Below are positions 48,527 to 57,109 of a DNA stretch of 64,000 bases, piece after piece. How positions within the stretch are numbered: the first letter of the stretch is position 1; each line of letters begins with the position of its first letter. Position numbers and translations under genes: made by a program. The DNA comes from Paractinoplanes tereljensis (GTDB lineage Bacteria > Actinomycetota > Actinomycetes > Mycobacteriales > Micromonosporaceae), in the NCBI RefSeq assembly GCF_016862435.1, contig NZ_BOMY01000038.1, positions 1 to 64,000 on the forward strand, read 5' to 3'. The notes under the pieces were generated by a model. It saw only the letters and a list, made by a program, of their open reading frames with translations, ran no database searches and had not been told where the DNA came from.

Positions 48527-50619
48527 GTCGGGCGGATCGAGCGCAGCAGCACCCGGGACACGTCGATCACCTCTACCTCCTCGCGGGCCTTTCCCTGCTG
48601 CTTTCGGACGGCGGTGCCGTCGGTCAGCATGACTATGCAGAACGGGCAGGCCGCCGCGATCAGGTCGGCGCCCGTCTCCAGGGCCTCGTCGGTGCGGGTT
48701 TCGTTGATTCGGGAGCCCAGCGTTTCCTCCATCCACATCCGGGCGCCGCCGGCGCCGCAACAGAAGGACGTTTCCTTGCGCCGGTGCATTTCGGTCAGGC
48801 GCAGGCCGGGTACGCCGGTCAGGACCTCCCGCGGCGGGGAGAAGACCCGGTTGTGCCGGCCCAGGTAGCACGGGTCGTGGTAGGTGACGTTGGCGTCCAC
48901 CGGGCTGACCGGGACCAACCTTCCCTCGGCCACCAGGCTGGAGAGCAGCTGGGTGTGGTGCAGGACCTCGTAGTCGCCGCCCAGCGGCCGGTACTCGTTG
49001 CCCAGCGTGTTGAAGCAGTGCGCGCAGGTGACCACGATCCGTTTCGCGCCGGCGCTGTTCAGGGTTTCCACGTTCTGTTTGGCCAGCTCCTGGAACAGCA
49101 GCTCCTGGCCCAGCCGGCGGGCCGCGTCGCCGGTGCAGGTCTCGGCGCCGCCCAGCACCATGAACGAGACGCCGGCCTCGTGCAGCAGCTCGGCCACCGC
49201 GCGGGTGGTCTTCTTGGCGTTCTCGTCGAGCGCGCCGGCGCAGCCCACCCACAGCAGGTGGTCCACGTCGTCGGGGAGGCGCTCGCCGTCGGCCAGCACC
49301 CGGACCTCGAACGGCAGGCCGGTCGTCCACTCCAGCCGGGCCTGCGCGCCCCGGCCCCACGGGTCGCCGCTGCGCTCCAGGTTGCGCAGCAGCGTGTGCG
49401 CCTCCTTGGGGAACTGCGACTCGATAAGCACCTGGTAGCGGCGCATGTCGACGATGTGGTCGACGTGCTCGATGTCGACCGGGCACTGTTCGACGCAGGC
49501 GCCGCAGGTCACGCAGGACCACAGCACGTCCGGGTCGATCACCCCGCCGTCGCCGACCAGCGACCTTTCCGCTTCAGCCAGCACGTCCCGGGGCAGGGCC
49601 GCGCGCTCTTCGTCCGAGCCGGCCAGCAGGTAGGGGGCCTTGGCCATGGCGTGGTCGCGCAGGCTCATGATCAGCAGCTTGGGGCTGAGCGGCTTGCCGG
49701 TGTTCCAGGCGGGACACTGCGACTGGCAGCGGCCGCATTCGGTGCAGGTGCCGAAGTCCAGCAGGCCTTTCCAGGTGAAGTCCTCGATGACGCCGCGGCC
49801 GATCTTGTCGTCCTCGCCGGGGTCCTCGAAGTCGACCTCCTTGCCGTCGGAGTAGACCGGCAGCAGCGCGCCCAGCGCGCGCGGGCGGCGGGAGAACGCC
49901 ACGTTGAGCGGCGCCAGGAAGATGTGCAGGTGCTTGGAGTAGAGGACGATCACCAGGAAGCCGAGCACCACAGCCAGCGAGGCGAGCAGGCCGGCGGTCT
50001 CCAGCACATCGTTGGCGGTGCGGCCGAGGGGCTCGAGCACCCGGGCAGCCCGTTCGGAGGCGAACGCTCCCTCGTCGTACGGGAAATTGCCGGTGTTGAT
50101 CTGCGCTCCTCGATAGAGGAGCAGGGTCCACATTACATTGAAAATCATGAATAGTACGAGCCAGGCCGGTCCCAGATGCGATCCGAAGAAGCGGGATCGG
50201 CGGCCCTCGCGTTCCGGGTTCTGGCGCAGCCGAATGGCGGCGAAAACGGCCAGGCCGGCCAGCACCGCCACGATGAACAGGTCCTCCAGAAAGCCCAGCC
50301 AGGCCTGTTTACCGATGACGGGAATGGCGAAGTCGCGCTGGAAAAGGGCCCCGAACCCCTCCACGATGGTGGCCAGCAGAATGGTGAAACCCCAGAAGAC
50401 CGCGAAGTGGGCCGCGCCGGGAACGCTCCATTTCAGCAGCTTGCGCTGCCCGAGAACCTCGACCGCCACCGCGCGTACGCGTTTGCCGACGCCACTGGTA
50501 CGGCCGGGTTCGACCGGCTGGCCGCTGCGGCCCAGCCGGTAGAGCTGAAGCGCACGGCGGCCGGCCACGGCGAACACGGCCAGCGTGATCGCGATGCCGA
50601 GTACAAGTCGCACGACCAC
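48523..50619 (-). CDS. Membrane iron-sulfur oxidoreductase linked to ETF (FadF/CCG-domain type)
   Basis: A 698-residue electron-transfer protein. The N-terminal 250 residues form about six membrane segments of the NarI-like cytochrome b type. Two 4Fe-4S clusters follow (CTECGRCQSQCP and CVTCGACVEQCP), then two CCG domains (WVGCAGA... and DPCYLGRH...FCCGAGG). This layout takes electrons from ETF and passes them to quinone in place of ETF-QO. GTG 50619 is preferred because GGAGGG lies 5 nt upstream; an in-frame TTG at 50634 is the alternative. It lies 1 nt after etfA, forming an etfB-etfA-oxidoreductase operon for fatty-acid or amine oxidation. Confidence 0.9.
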   Translation of the reverse strand: MVVRLVLGIAITLAVFAVAGRRALQLYRLGRSGQPVEPGRTSGVGKRVRAVAVEVLGQRKLLKWSVPGAAHFAVFWGFTILLATIVEGFGALFQRDFAIPVIGKQAWLGFLEDLFIVAVLAGLAVFAAIRLRQNPEREGRRSRFFGSHLGPAWLVLFMIFNVMWTLLLYRGAQINTGNFPYDEGAFASERAARVLEPLGRTANDVLETAGLLASLAVVLGFLVIVLYSKHLHIFLAPLNVAFSRRPRALGALLPVYSDGKEVDFEDPGEDDKIGRGVIEDFTWKGLLDFGTCTECGRCQSQCPAWNTGKPLSPKLLIMSLRDHAMAKAPYLLAGSDEERAALPRDVLAEAERSLVGDGGVIDPDVLWSCVTCGACVEQCPVDIEHVDHIVDMRRYQVLIESQFPKEAHTLLRNLERSGDPWGRGAQARLEWTTGLPFEVRVLADGERLPDDVDHLLWVGCAGALDENAKKTTRAVAELLHEAGVSFMVLGGAETCTGDAARRLGQELLFQELAKQNVETLNSAGAKRIVVTCAHCFNTLGNEYRPLGGDYEVLHHTQLLSSLVAEGRLVPVSPVDANVTYHDPCYLGRHNRVFSPPREVLTGVPGLRLTEMHRRKETSFCCGAGGARMWMEETLGSRINETRTDEALETGADLIAAACPFCIVMLTDGTAVRKQQGKAREEVEVIDVSRVLLRSIRPT

Positions 50620-50620
50620 G

Positions 50621-51586
50621 TCATCCCTCCACAATCCGGGGTTGGGCCCGGCGTCGCTCGATCTCGGCGATCAGCTCCGGGACGACCTTGTGCACGTCGC
50701 CGACCCCACCGAGGTCGGACAGCTGGAAGATGGGGGCCTGCGGGTCGCTGTCGATCGCGACGATGGTGGCGGCGCCGCGCATGGCGGTGCGGTGCCGCAT
50801 CGAGCCGGAGATGCCCAGGGCCAGGTAAAGGCTGGGGTGCACGATCGTGCCGACCTGATCGACCTGCATCTCGGGCGGGCACCAGCCCTGTTCGGCCGCG
50901 GCGTGCGAGCCGGCCGGCAGCCCGTCCAGGGCCGCGGCCAGCTGCCGGACCAGCTCGAATCCGGCCCGCGAGCCGACCCCTCGGCCACCCGCGACGATCA
51001 CCGCTGCGGTGGAGAGCTCGCGGGGCCGGGTGCGGTCCCGGGCGATCATCCGAACGGCGCGCACCCGGTCGGGGAAGGGCACCCGGACCGGGCTGACTCT
51101 TGGTTTGGCCGGGGCGGGCACCACCGTGACGTACTCGGTGCGGACCGCGAGGATCGGGATGCCACGCACCACGCTGGACTCGACCCGGTAGGCGCCACCC
51201 TGGACCGACTGCACCACGACCGGGCCGTCCGTCACATCGATGACGTCACTCAGCAAGCCCGAGTCCAGCCGGACCGCGACCCGGCCGGCGATCTCCAGGC
51301 CGTCGCGGCCGGAGGCGATCAGGATCGCCGCGGGCCGGTTGCGCCGGGCCAGGTGTACGAGCATCTCGACCCGGGCGGCCACTGGGTGCTCGTCCACCTC
51401 GGCGGCGGTCACCGGGTAGATCGTGCGCGCGCCGAACCGGCCCAGCACCGCCGTACCGGCCGGGTCGGGCGAGCCGCCGACCACCGCGGCCGGGACGCCG
51501 AGCCGCCGGGCGAGGGTGAGCAGCGCGCAGGTGGCGCGGTGCACGCTCGTCCCGCCTTGCTCGGCGAGAACCAGGACCTCCGCCAC
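50621..51586 (-). CDS. etfA: Electron transfer flavoprotein alpha subunit
   Basis: A 321-residue protein with MAEVLVLAEQGG at the start and the FAD-binding C-terminal signature (VAGGRGVGSRAGFELVRQLA, then VDQVGTIVHPSLYLALGISGS and AIDSDPQAPIFQLSDLGGVGD). It carries FAD and transfers electrons from acyl-CoA dehydrogenases to the membrane FeS protein encoded next. GTG 51586 has GGGAGG upstream. It lies 17 nt after etfB. Confidence 0.95.
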   Translation of the reverse strand: MAEVLVLAEQGGTSVHRATCALLTLARRLGVPAAVVGGSPDPAGTAVLGRFGARTIYPVTAAEVDEHPVAARVEMLVHLARRNRPAAILIASGRDGLEIAGRVAVRLDSGLLSDVIDVTDGPVVVQSVQGGAYRVESSVVRGIPILAVRTEYVTVVPAPAKPRVSPVRVPFPDRVRAVRMIARDRTRPRELSTAAVIVAGGRGVGSRAGFELVRQLAAALDGLPAGSHAAAEQGWCPPEMQVDQVGTIVHPSLYLALGISGSMRHRTAMRGAATIVAIDSDPQAPIFQLSDLGGVGDVHKVVPELIAEIERRRAQPRIVEG

Positions 51587-51603
51587 GCGCGTGCCTCCCG
51601 GAG

Positions 51604-52395
51604 CTAAAGGAACTGGCGCTCGGCCAGAAAATCGGCGAGCCGGGTCGCCACGCCGGCCGGCGGGCCCATGGCGAGTACGTCGCAGTCGCGCCGGCCGCCC
51701 CGGCGCGGGGTCGCCGCCCGGACGATCGACGCCGAGCCGGCCAGCCCGACCTCGGCCGGTTCGATGCCGAGCGCGGCCAGCGGCCAGACCGAGATCGGCT
51801 TGTCCCGGGCGCCGCGCCGGGAGACATACCCCGGGTAGTGCGGCTCACCGCACCGCTCGGTCACCGAGACCACCAGCGGCGGGGCGGCCACGAAGACCCG
51901 CCGGTCACCGCACCCGTCGTCACGCTGGATCTCGACGGTCTGCGAGCGGACCAGCAGCCGGTCGGCGAAGCAGAGCGCCGGCACGCCCAGCCGTTCGGCG
52001 ACCATGGCCGGCACCGCCGACATCCCCGAGTCGGCCGACGCGGAACCGCACAGCACCAGGTCGAACCCGAGCCGGCCGACCGCGGCGGCCAGCACCCGCG
52101 AGGTGGCCAGCGCGTCCGACCCGTGCAGCGCCGGGTCCTGCACGTGCACCGCCGTGTCGGCGCCGAGCACCAGGGCGGTGCGCAGCGCGTCGACCGCGCC
52201 GGGTGGCCCCATGGTGACCGCGGTGATCCGGGCGTCGGGCCGGCCGACCGCGATCTGCAGACTCTGATCGACGGCACACCAGTCGGCGGCGTTGAGCGCG
52301 GCCGGCCCGGCGTCGCGGACCACGGTGAGATCAGGCGCGAAGGCAAGACCGGCATCGGCGGCCGGCACCTGCTTGACGAGCACCACGATCCGCAT
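51604..52395 (-). CDS. etfB: Electron transfer flavoprotein beta subunit
   Basis: A 263-residue AMP-binding subunit: MRIVVLVKQVPAADAG, LNAADWCAVDQSLQI, ADTAVHVQDPAL, CGSASADSGMSAVPAMVAERLGVP. The usual signature (VEIQRDD...PLVVSVTE) is present. ATG 52395 has GGAGG 9 nt upstream. It is the first gene of the operon. A 12-bp palindrome, CGACGATCGTCG, lies 51 nt upstream of the start (52446-52457) and may be an operator. Confidence 0.93.
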   Translation of the reverse strand: MRIVVLVKQVPAADAGLAFAPDLTVVRDAGPAALNAADWCAVDQSLQIAVGRPDARITAVTMGPPGAVDALRTALVLGADTAVHVQDPALHGSDALATSRVLAAAVGRLGFDLVLCGSASADSGMSAVPAMVAERLGVPALCFADRLLVRSQTVEIQRDDGCGDRRVFVAAPPLVVSVTERCGEPHYPGYVSRRGARDKPISVWPLAALGIEPAEVGLAGSASIVRAATPRRGGRRDCDVLAMGPPAGVATRLADFLAERQFL

Positions 52396-52445
52396 CGCGT
52401 GAACCTCCGGCCGGCATCCGTACGGGGCTGAACGCGAGTTTAGGA

Positions 52446-52552
52446 CGACGATCGTCGATCTGACCAGAGTCAGCGGCGACAGGCCTGCCACCTCATTCCG
52501 AGCTTGCAGTGCTCGAAACTCACTGTCGGTTGTCGATGTGTGGTGTTACAAC
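52446..52552. promoter_or_regulatory. Divergent promoter region etfB / mycothiol-dependent enzyme
   Basis: It holds the palindrome CGACGATCGTCG (52446-52457) on the etfB side. On the other side lies a -10 box TACAAC (52547-52552) placed 6 nt before GTG 52559. The latter gives a leaderless start. No clear -35 is seen for either direction. Confidence 0.4.
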
Positions 52553-52558
52553 GTCTCG

Positions 52559-53323
52559 GTGGAAGAGAATCTTGCGTTCGCTGACCTGTTGCGGCTGATG
52601 GACGAGCGATCGACCGCTTTCCAGGCGGCGGTCGCCGCGGCACCCAGCCTCGACGTGCAGGTACCGACCTGCCCCGAGTGGACATTGCTCGACCTGGTGC
52701 AACACCTGGTGCAGACGCGCAACAAGTGGACCGCCATCGTCGCTGCGGGGCCAGCCGACGATCCTGCGACCTTCTCCGTCCCGACGGCACCCCGCGAGCG
52801 CGAAGCCGTGCCGGCCTGGTTCGCCGCCTCGGTGCAGGAGCAGCTGGACGCGCTACGGGAGGCCGGACCGGACCGTGGCTGCTGGACGTGGTGGGGTGAT
52901 TCGCAGTCGCCGCAGACCAGCGGTGCCGTCGCTCGCGACCAGCTCCAGCAGCTCGCCGTGCATACTTACGACGCCCAGGTAACGGTGGGCGCCCCGCAGC
53001 CACTGTCCAGCGAGCTGGCGCTCGACGGGGTCGACGAGTTCCTGACCACCCGCTGCGCAGGAACGGAACCCTGGCCGCACGCGCCGGTGGTCGTCGACTA
53101 CCACGCCGCCGAGGGCCGCTCGTGGCGGCTCTGGGTCTCCGACGGCCGCACGCGCACCGCCCAGCTCCCCGACGGCGCTACTACCGGTGAAGGCCCAGAA
53201 AAGGCCGACGTAGCCGTCTGGGGCACCGCCCACGAGCTTGTCATGTTCTTCTACGGCCGGATTCTCGTGGAGTCACTGCGCACTGAGGGCGACCAGGGAA
53301 TCCTCGTGCACCTCCACGTATAG
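52559..53323 (+). CDS. Mycothiol-dependent maleylpyruvate isomerase-family protein
   Basis: A 254-residue DinB-like four-helix protein with an MDMPI C-terminal domain. VPTCPEWTLLDLVQHLVQTRNKW carries the first metal His. AVHTYDAQVTVG carries the second metal-binding His in the HxxD-type motif. The C-terminal alpha/beta domain has VWGTAHELVMFFYGRI. The family uses mycothiol, the actinobacterial thiol, to isomerise or transfer groups. GTG 52559 is preferred over the GTG 21 nt upstream because it lies 6 nt after TACAAC. Confidence 0.85.
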   Translation: MEENLAFADLLRLMDERSTAFQAAVAAAPSLDVQVPTCPEWTLLDLVQHLVQTRNKWTAIVAAGPADDPATFSVPTAPREREAVPAWFAASVQEQLDALREAGPDRGCWTWWGDSQSPQTSGAVARDQLQQLAVHTYDAQVTVGAPQPLSSELALDGVDEFLTTRCAGTEPWPHAPVVVDYHAAEGRSWRLWVSDGRTRTAQLPDGATTGEGPEKADVAVWGTAHELVMFFYGRILVESLRTEGDQGILVHLHV

Positions 53324-53329
53324 AAGCAG

Positions 53330-53482
53330 CCCCGGGACCATTTGGTGCGCCCATGTCCATCGGTGGGCGAGATCAGCACGATCCCTGGCCTGCCGCAGGT
53401 CCCGTGCAGTGAGGTCGCCCGGGTGCTGCTCGACGCGGCCAGCACGGACGCGTGGTCGCGACAGACCGTTGTGGTGATCTGA
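53330..53482 (+). pseudogene. 3' remnant of an NAD(P)-binding SDR-like gene
   Basis: The frame ending at TGA 53480-53482 reads LVRPCPSVGEISTIPGLPQV, then EVARVLLDAASTDAWSRQTV-VVI. It resembles the C-terminal part of atypical short-chain dehydrogenases (L-V-R-P-x-P, then x-V-A-x-V-L, then the final R-x-V-x-V strand), with the loop between them shortened. No Rossmann start is present, and the upstream sequence belongs to the preceding gene. Identification rests on a short pattern. Confidence 0.4.
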
Positions 53483-53502
53483 CCTCGCCTATGCTCGGCG
53501 GG

Positions 53503-54441
53503 ATGAGCAGGGCGTTGAGTGAGATCAGGATGCGGGACCCGTTCATCCTGGAAGCGTCGCCGGGGAAATTTGTGCTGTACGGGACTACCGACCCGAACCT
53601 CTGGGGTGGGCCCGCTACCGGCTTTGACTGCTTTATCAGTGACGACCTCGAGAGCTGGGACGGGCCGCTGCCGGCCTTCCGGCCGCCGGCCGGGTTCTGG
53701 GCCGACACCCAGTTCTGGGCGCCCGAGGTGGTTGGCCGGGACGGTCGCTTCTTCATGTTCGCCACCTTCGCCAGCGCTGACCCTCAAGCCGGGCCGCGTG
53801 GCATTCAGGTGCTTGTCGCGGACGAGGCCACCGGGCCGTTCGCCCCTTGGAGCGACGGGCCGGTGACGCCCCGGGACGTCCCCTGCCTGGACGGCACGCT
53901 GCACCTCGACGACGACGGGACGCCCTGGCTGGTCTACAGCCGGGGCGCCGAGGGCATCCCGGGCGGGGAGCCCGGGATCTCCGACGGCGAGATGTACGCG
54001 CTGCGGCTCTCGGCCGATCTTCGGGCGCCGGTGGGCTCGCCTGCGCTGCTGTTCCGGGCGTCCGCGGCAGCCTGGAGCAAGCCGCTCTGGTTCCCGCCCG
54101 GGGTCGAGCCGCCCGAGCAGCTCAACCTGGGCAAGGATCCGCTGTTCACCGACGGGCCGTACCTGGTGCGGTCGGCGGGCGGGTCGCTGCAGATGCTGTG
54201 GTCGAGCTTCGGCGACGAGGGGTACGCAATGGGCGTCGCGAAGTCCGCGAGCGGCACCGTGGCCGGCCCCTGGTCGCAGCGCGACGAGCCGCTGTGGGCC
54301 AGGAACGGCGGCCACGGAATGATCTTCACCGACTCCCGAGGTGTCAGCCGCCTGGTGTTCCACTGGCCGAACGACACCCCATCCGAGCGGGTGAAGCTCG
54401 TGCCGGTGGAGATCACCGACGACGACATCAGGATTTCGTGA
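53503..54441 (+). CDS. GH43-family glycoside hydrolase
   Basis: A 312-residue five-bladed propeller enzyme (arabinofuranosidase/xylosidase class) without a signal peptide. The catalytic-base Asp is in IRMRDPFIL, the pKa-modulating Asp in VPCLDGTLHLDDDGTPWLVY, and the general-acid Glu probably in SDGEMYAL. WAPEVVGRDGRFFMFAT is typical of the family. ATG 53503 lies 7 nt after TATGCT, so leaderless initiation is likely. The N-terminus nearly matches the gene remnant at 791. Its end overlaps the tannase-like gene by 14 nt, tail to tail. Confidence 0.9.
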   Translation: MSRALSEIRMRDPFILEASPGKFVLYGTTDPNLWGGPATGFDCFISDDLESWDGPLPAFRPPAGFWADTQFWAPEVVGRDGRFFMFATFASADPQAGPRGIQVLVADEATGPFAPWSDGPVTPRDVPCLDGTLHLDDDGTPWLVYSRGAEGIPGGEPGISDGEMYALRLSADLRAPVGSPALLFRASAAAWSKPLWFPPGVEPPEQLNLGKDPLFTDGPYLVRSAGGSLQMLWSSFGDEGYAMGVAKSASGTVAGPWSQRDEPLWARNGGHGMIFTDSRGVSRLVFHWPNDTPSERVKLVPVEITDDDIRIS

Positions 54442-56230
54442 CGGTCTCCTTCACCCAGGCGATGAAGTTGGTGGGGCCGTCGCCGGTGCGCTCGGCCACG
54501 GTGTGGCCCAGGCCCCAGACGGTGGCGAAGTCGACGTCGCTGCCGTAGTTCTGCAGCGCCAGGGCCAGGTTGACCTCGGTGGTGTTGGCGGTGTCGCCCT
54601 GCATGATGCCGGTGCGGATCCGCCAGTGCTTGGCCACCGTGCTCTTCTTGTAGCCCTCGTACGCGCTGGTCAGGTAGTACAGCGGGGTGTACGCGTTCAG
54701 CCGCCAGGTGACGTCCTTGCCGACCGAGTCGGTCTCCTTGAAGTCGGCGGTGTACTCCGACGCGGCGTAGGTGTCCTTCCAGCCGGTGATCTTCGCGTAG
54801 GCGCTCTCGTTCGCCTCGAGGACCTGCGATGAGACCGGGGAGAAGTGCAGGCCGGTGGTGCCCTTGCCGAGCACGATGTTCTCGCCGACGGTGGGTTCCG
54901 GGCCGTCGAACGCGCCGACGGTCTTGGACGGCGCCTTCTGGCTCTTGACGAAGCCTTCCAGGCTGGCGACCTCGGCCGTGTTCGACGAGGCGTCGTAGGT
55001 AACCCAGTGGCCGTCGCTGTTGAGGTGCGCGATGTATTCGGCGACCGTCTTGTAGGTCGTGGTGTCAGTGGTGGCGCCGCCGGGGGGACCACCCTGCGGC
55101 ATACCGGATGGCATGCCCGCGCCGTCCGGGGCACCACCACCGGGAGCACCGCCGCCGGCCGTCATGCCCGCCGAGAAGGCGTTCGACGGCGTATAGGGGA
55201 ACGTCGTGTCGGACAGGAAATTGTTCAGCGACGTATTGATCACCGACACCAGGTGGTCGTAATAAGTGCCGGTGAGGTAATACCCGGAACCGGTCTGGCC
55301 GAGCGACAGCAGCTTGCCCGCCGAGTCCTTGAGCCCCAGCTTGTTCTGGTGCGCCGCGAAGGCCTTGGCCAGGTCGTTCGAGTAACTCTTGGTCCAGGTC
55401 CCGGTGGCCCGGGTGTCGCTGGTGTTGAACTGGCCCATGTTCCACTCGTAGGCCGCGTTCGCGTAGTCGAGGCTGGTGATCGGGCACCAGCACATCGCAC
55501 CGGCGATTGCGTCACTGATGGTCTTGCCGTTCGCATCGGTCTGCGCCGCACCCAGCGCGGTGAGATAAGGCGTATACAGCTCGCTGTCGCCGGACGACCC
55601 CATCACCGCGCTCTGCGCCCCGCCCCCGCTCATCCCGAACACCACCATGTGGTCCTTGCTGCCGGGAATCCCCGCGTCGTTGTACCGGACGAACCGCACC
55701 GCGGCCTTCAGATCGGTCACGCCCCAGGGCGCGTTCCCGGTGTATCCGGTGCCGTTGCTGTCCTTACCGCGAAGCCCGGCATGCACATAAACAAAACCCG
55801 CTTCAAGGTACGCCGAAATTGTCTCGTAGCTATAGGCCGTGAGCGGTTTCTGGGCCGCGTATCCCGGCGTGTCGACCGGCAGCACGATCGGCGCGGTGCT
55901 CGGCGTATAACCGCCGACGGTGCCGGAAGAATCGACCGTCACGGCGTACGTGCCGTCGCTGCTCTTGGTGCCTTTGAAGTATTTTCCCGGAACGAAAACG
56001 GCGAGCGTCTCGTAGTCCGGCGCGGCCGGCGTCGCCACGTAGGACTTACCGATCTGGTAATACACGTCGTTGGTCTCGTCGTAGCTCCAAGCCTTGCCGT
56101 CCAGACCCAACGACTGCTTCCCGGCCGACGAGGAGCCCGAGTCGGAATCCGTGCACGCGGTCAGACCCAGAACACTGACCACCGAGGTGGCCGCCGCCCC
56201 TTGAAGGAACGTTCGCCTGCGCAGCTCCAT
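54428..56230 (-). CDS. Exported tannase-like esterase (subtype A tannase family)
   Basis: A 600-residue alpha/beta hydrolase exported as a Tat-type lipoprotein: RRRTFLQG leader, lipobox LTAC with Cys26. The nucleophile is Ser201 in FGMSGGGAQS, with the tannase-specific triple Gly. Asp565 or 567 and His576 (SDVDFATVWGLGHTVAERTG) complete the triad. HWRIRTGIMQGDTANTTEVN is a tannase hallmark. The cap domain carries a Gly/Pro-rich insert around residues 365-395. Likely substrates are galloyl or hydroxycinnamoyl esters of plant material. ATG 56230 starts the Tat leader, with GAGAGGAAG upstream. The two-component genes lie directly upstream. Confidence 0.8.
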   Translation of the reverse strand: MELRRRTFLQGAAATSVVSVLGLTACTDSDSGSSSAGKQSLGLDGKAWSYDETNDVYYQIGKSYVATPAAPDYETLAVFVPGKYFKGTKSSDGTYAVTVDSSGTVGGYTPSTAPIVLPVDTPGYAAQKPLTAYSYETISAYLEAGFVYVHAGLRGKDSNGTGYTGNAPWGVTDLKAAVRFVRYNDAGIPGSKDHMVVFGMSGGGAQSAVMGSSGDSELYTPYLTALGAAQTDANGKTISDAIAGAMCWCPITSLDYANAAYEWNMGQFNTSDTRATGTWTKSYSNDLAKAFAAHQNKLGLKDSAGKLLSLGQTGSGYYLTGTYYDHLVSVINTSLNNFLSDTTFPYTPSNAFSAGMTAGGGAPGGGAPDGAGMPSGMPQGGPPGGATTDTTTYKTVAEYIAHLNSDGHWVTYDASSNTAEVASLEGFVKSQKAPSKTVGAFDGPEPTVGENIVLGKGTTGLHFSPVSSQVLEANESAYAKITGWKDTYAASEYTADFKETDSVGKDVTWRLNAYTPLYYLTSAYEGYKKSTVAKHWRIRTGIMQGDTANTTEVNLALALQNYGSDVDFATVWGLGHTVAERTGDGPTNFIAWVKETVTKS

Positions 56231-56327
56231 GATTGACGTCTTCCTCTCGGCATTCTCCGGCAATTTCAATAACAAAGAATGCCGATTCCGTACGCCGTTG
56301 TCGTCCATCGCCGGCAGCCATTGCCGC

Positions 56328-56391
56328 TACTACCGCAGTGGTATCCCGCCCGGCAAAAGCCCAGCTCCCGCCGTTTGACAGCGAATTGACA
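56328..56391. promoter_or_regulatory. Regulatory motifs upstream of the tannase-like gene
   Basis: TACTACCGCAGTGGTA (56328-56343) is an imperfect palindrome built of TAC-Y-AC half-sites like those near the histidine kinase promoter. Beyond it TTGACAG occurs twice with an 11-bp period (56375 and 56386). These could be the binding sites for the LuxR-type response regulator encoded next door and for another factor. Confidence 0.45.
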
Positions 56392-56408
56392 GGAAATGCA
56401 AAGGCGCA

Positions 56409-56432
56409 GAACTACTACCCGGGTAGTAGTTC
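56409..56432. promoter_or_regulatory. Perfect 24-bp palindrome
   Basis: A gap-free palindrome centred on CCCGGG with arms actactaccc and gggtagtagt plus two more paired bases on each side. It touches the stop codon of the response regulator gene. It may be a terminator without a loop or, because it contains TACTAC half-sites, a strong binding site for that regulator. Confidence 0.6.
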
Positions 56433-57108
56433 AGTCCTGTTCGCCGGGGTGGACCAGGCCGCTCTGATATCCGATGACCACCAGTTGGGCCCGGTCGCGG
56501 GCGCCGAGCTTGGTCATCGCCCGGTGCACGTGGGTCTTGGCGGTCAGCGGCGACAGCACCAGCCGCTCGGCGATCTCCTCGTTCGACCGGCCGAGCGCGA
56601 CCAGCCGCAGCACCTCGCGCTCCCGGTCGGTGAGCCGGGCGAGCGCCGGCGGCACCACCGGCGGCGATCCCGGGGCGGAAGAGCCGAGGAACCGGTCGAT
56701 CAGCCCGCGGGTGGCGCGCGGCGTCAGCAGGGCCTCGCCGGCGTCGACCACCCGGATCGCGCGAAGCAGGTCCTCGGGCTCGACGTCCTTGCTGAGGAAG
56801 CCGCTGGCGCCGGCCCGCAGCGCGGCCAGCACGTTCTCGTCCGCGTCGAAGGTGGTCAGCACCACCACCCGCACCCCGTCGAGATCCCGGTCGGCGGTGA
56901 TCCGGCGGGTCGCCTCGACGCCGTCCACGCCCGGCATCCGGATGTCCATCAGCACGACGTCGGCGCGGGCGCTGCGGGCCAGCTCGACCGCCTCGGCTCC
57001 GTCGGATGCCTCGCCGACCACCTCCATGCCGTCGGCGAGGTCGATGATCAGCCGGAAGCCGGCCCGGATCAGCTTCTGGTCATCGGCGAGCAGCACACGC
57101 ACGGTCAC
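56431..57108 (-). CDS. Response regulator, NarL/LuxR family
   Basis: A 225-residue regulator. The receiver domain has the acid pocket ADDQ, phospho-acceptor Asp55 (VVLMDIRMPG), Thr in VVLTTFDADE and Lys in GFLSKD. The LuxR helix-turn-helix is LTDREREVLRLVALGRSNEEIAERL. GTG 57108 begins 1 nt after the kinase stop, so the pair is translationally coupled. It probably controls its own operon and the downstream tannase-like gene. Confidence 0.94.
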   Translation of the reverse strand: MTVRVLLADDQKLIRAGFRLIIDLADGMEVVGEASDGAEAVELARSARADVVLMDIRMPGVDGVEATRRITADRDLDGVRVVVLTTFDADENVLAALRAGASGFLSKDVEPEDLLRAIRVVDAGEALLTPRATRGLIDRFLGSSAPGSPPVVPPALARLTDREREVLRLVALGRSNEEIAERLVLSPLTAKTHVHRAMTKLGARDRAQLVVIGYQSGLVHPGEQD

Positions 57109-57109
57109 G

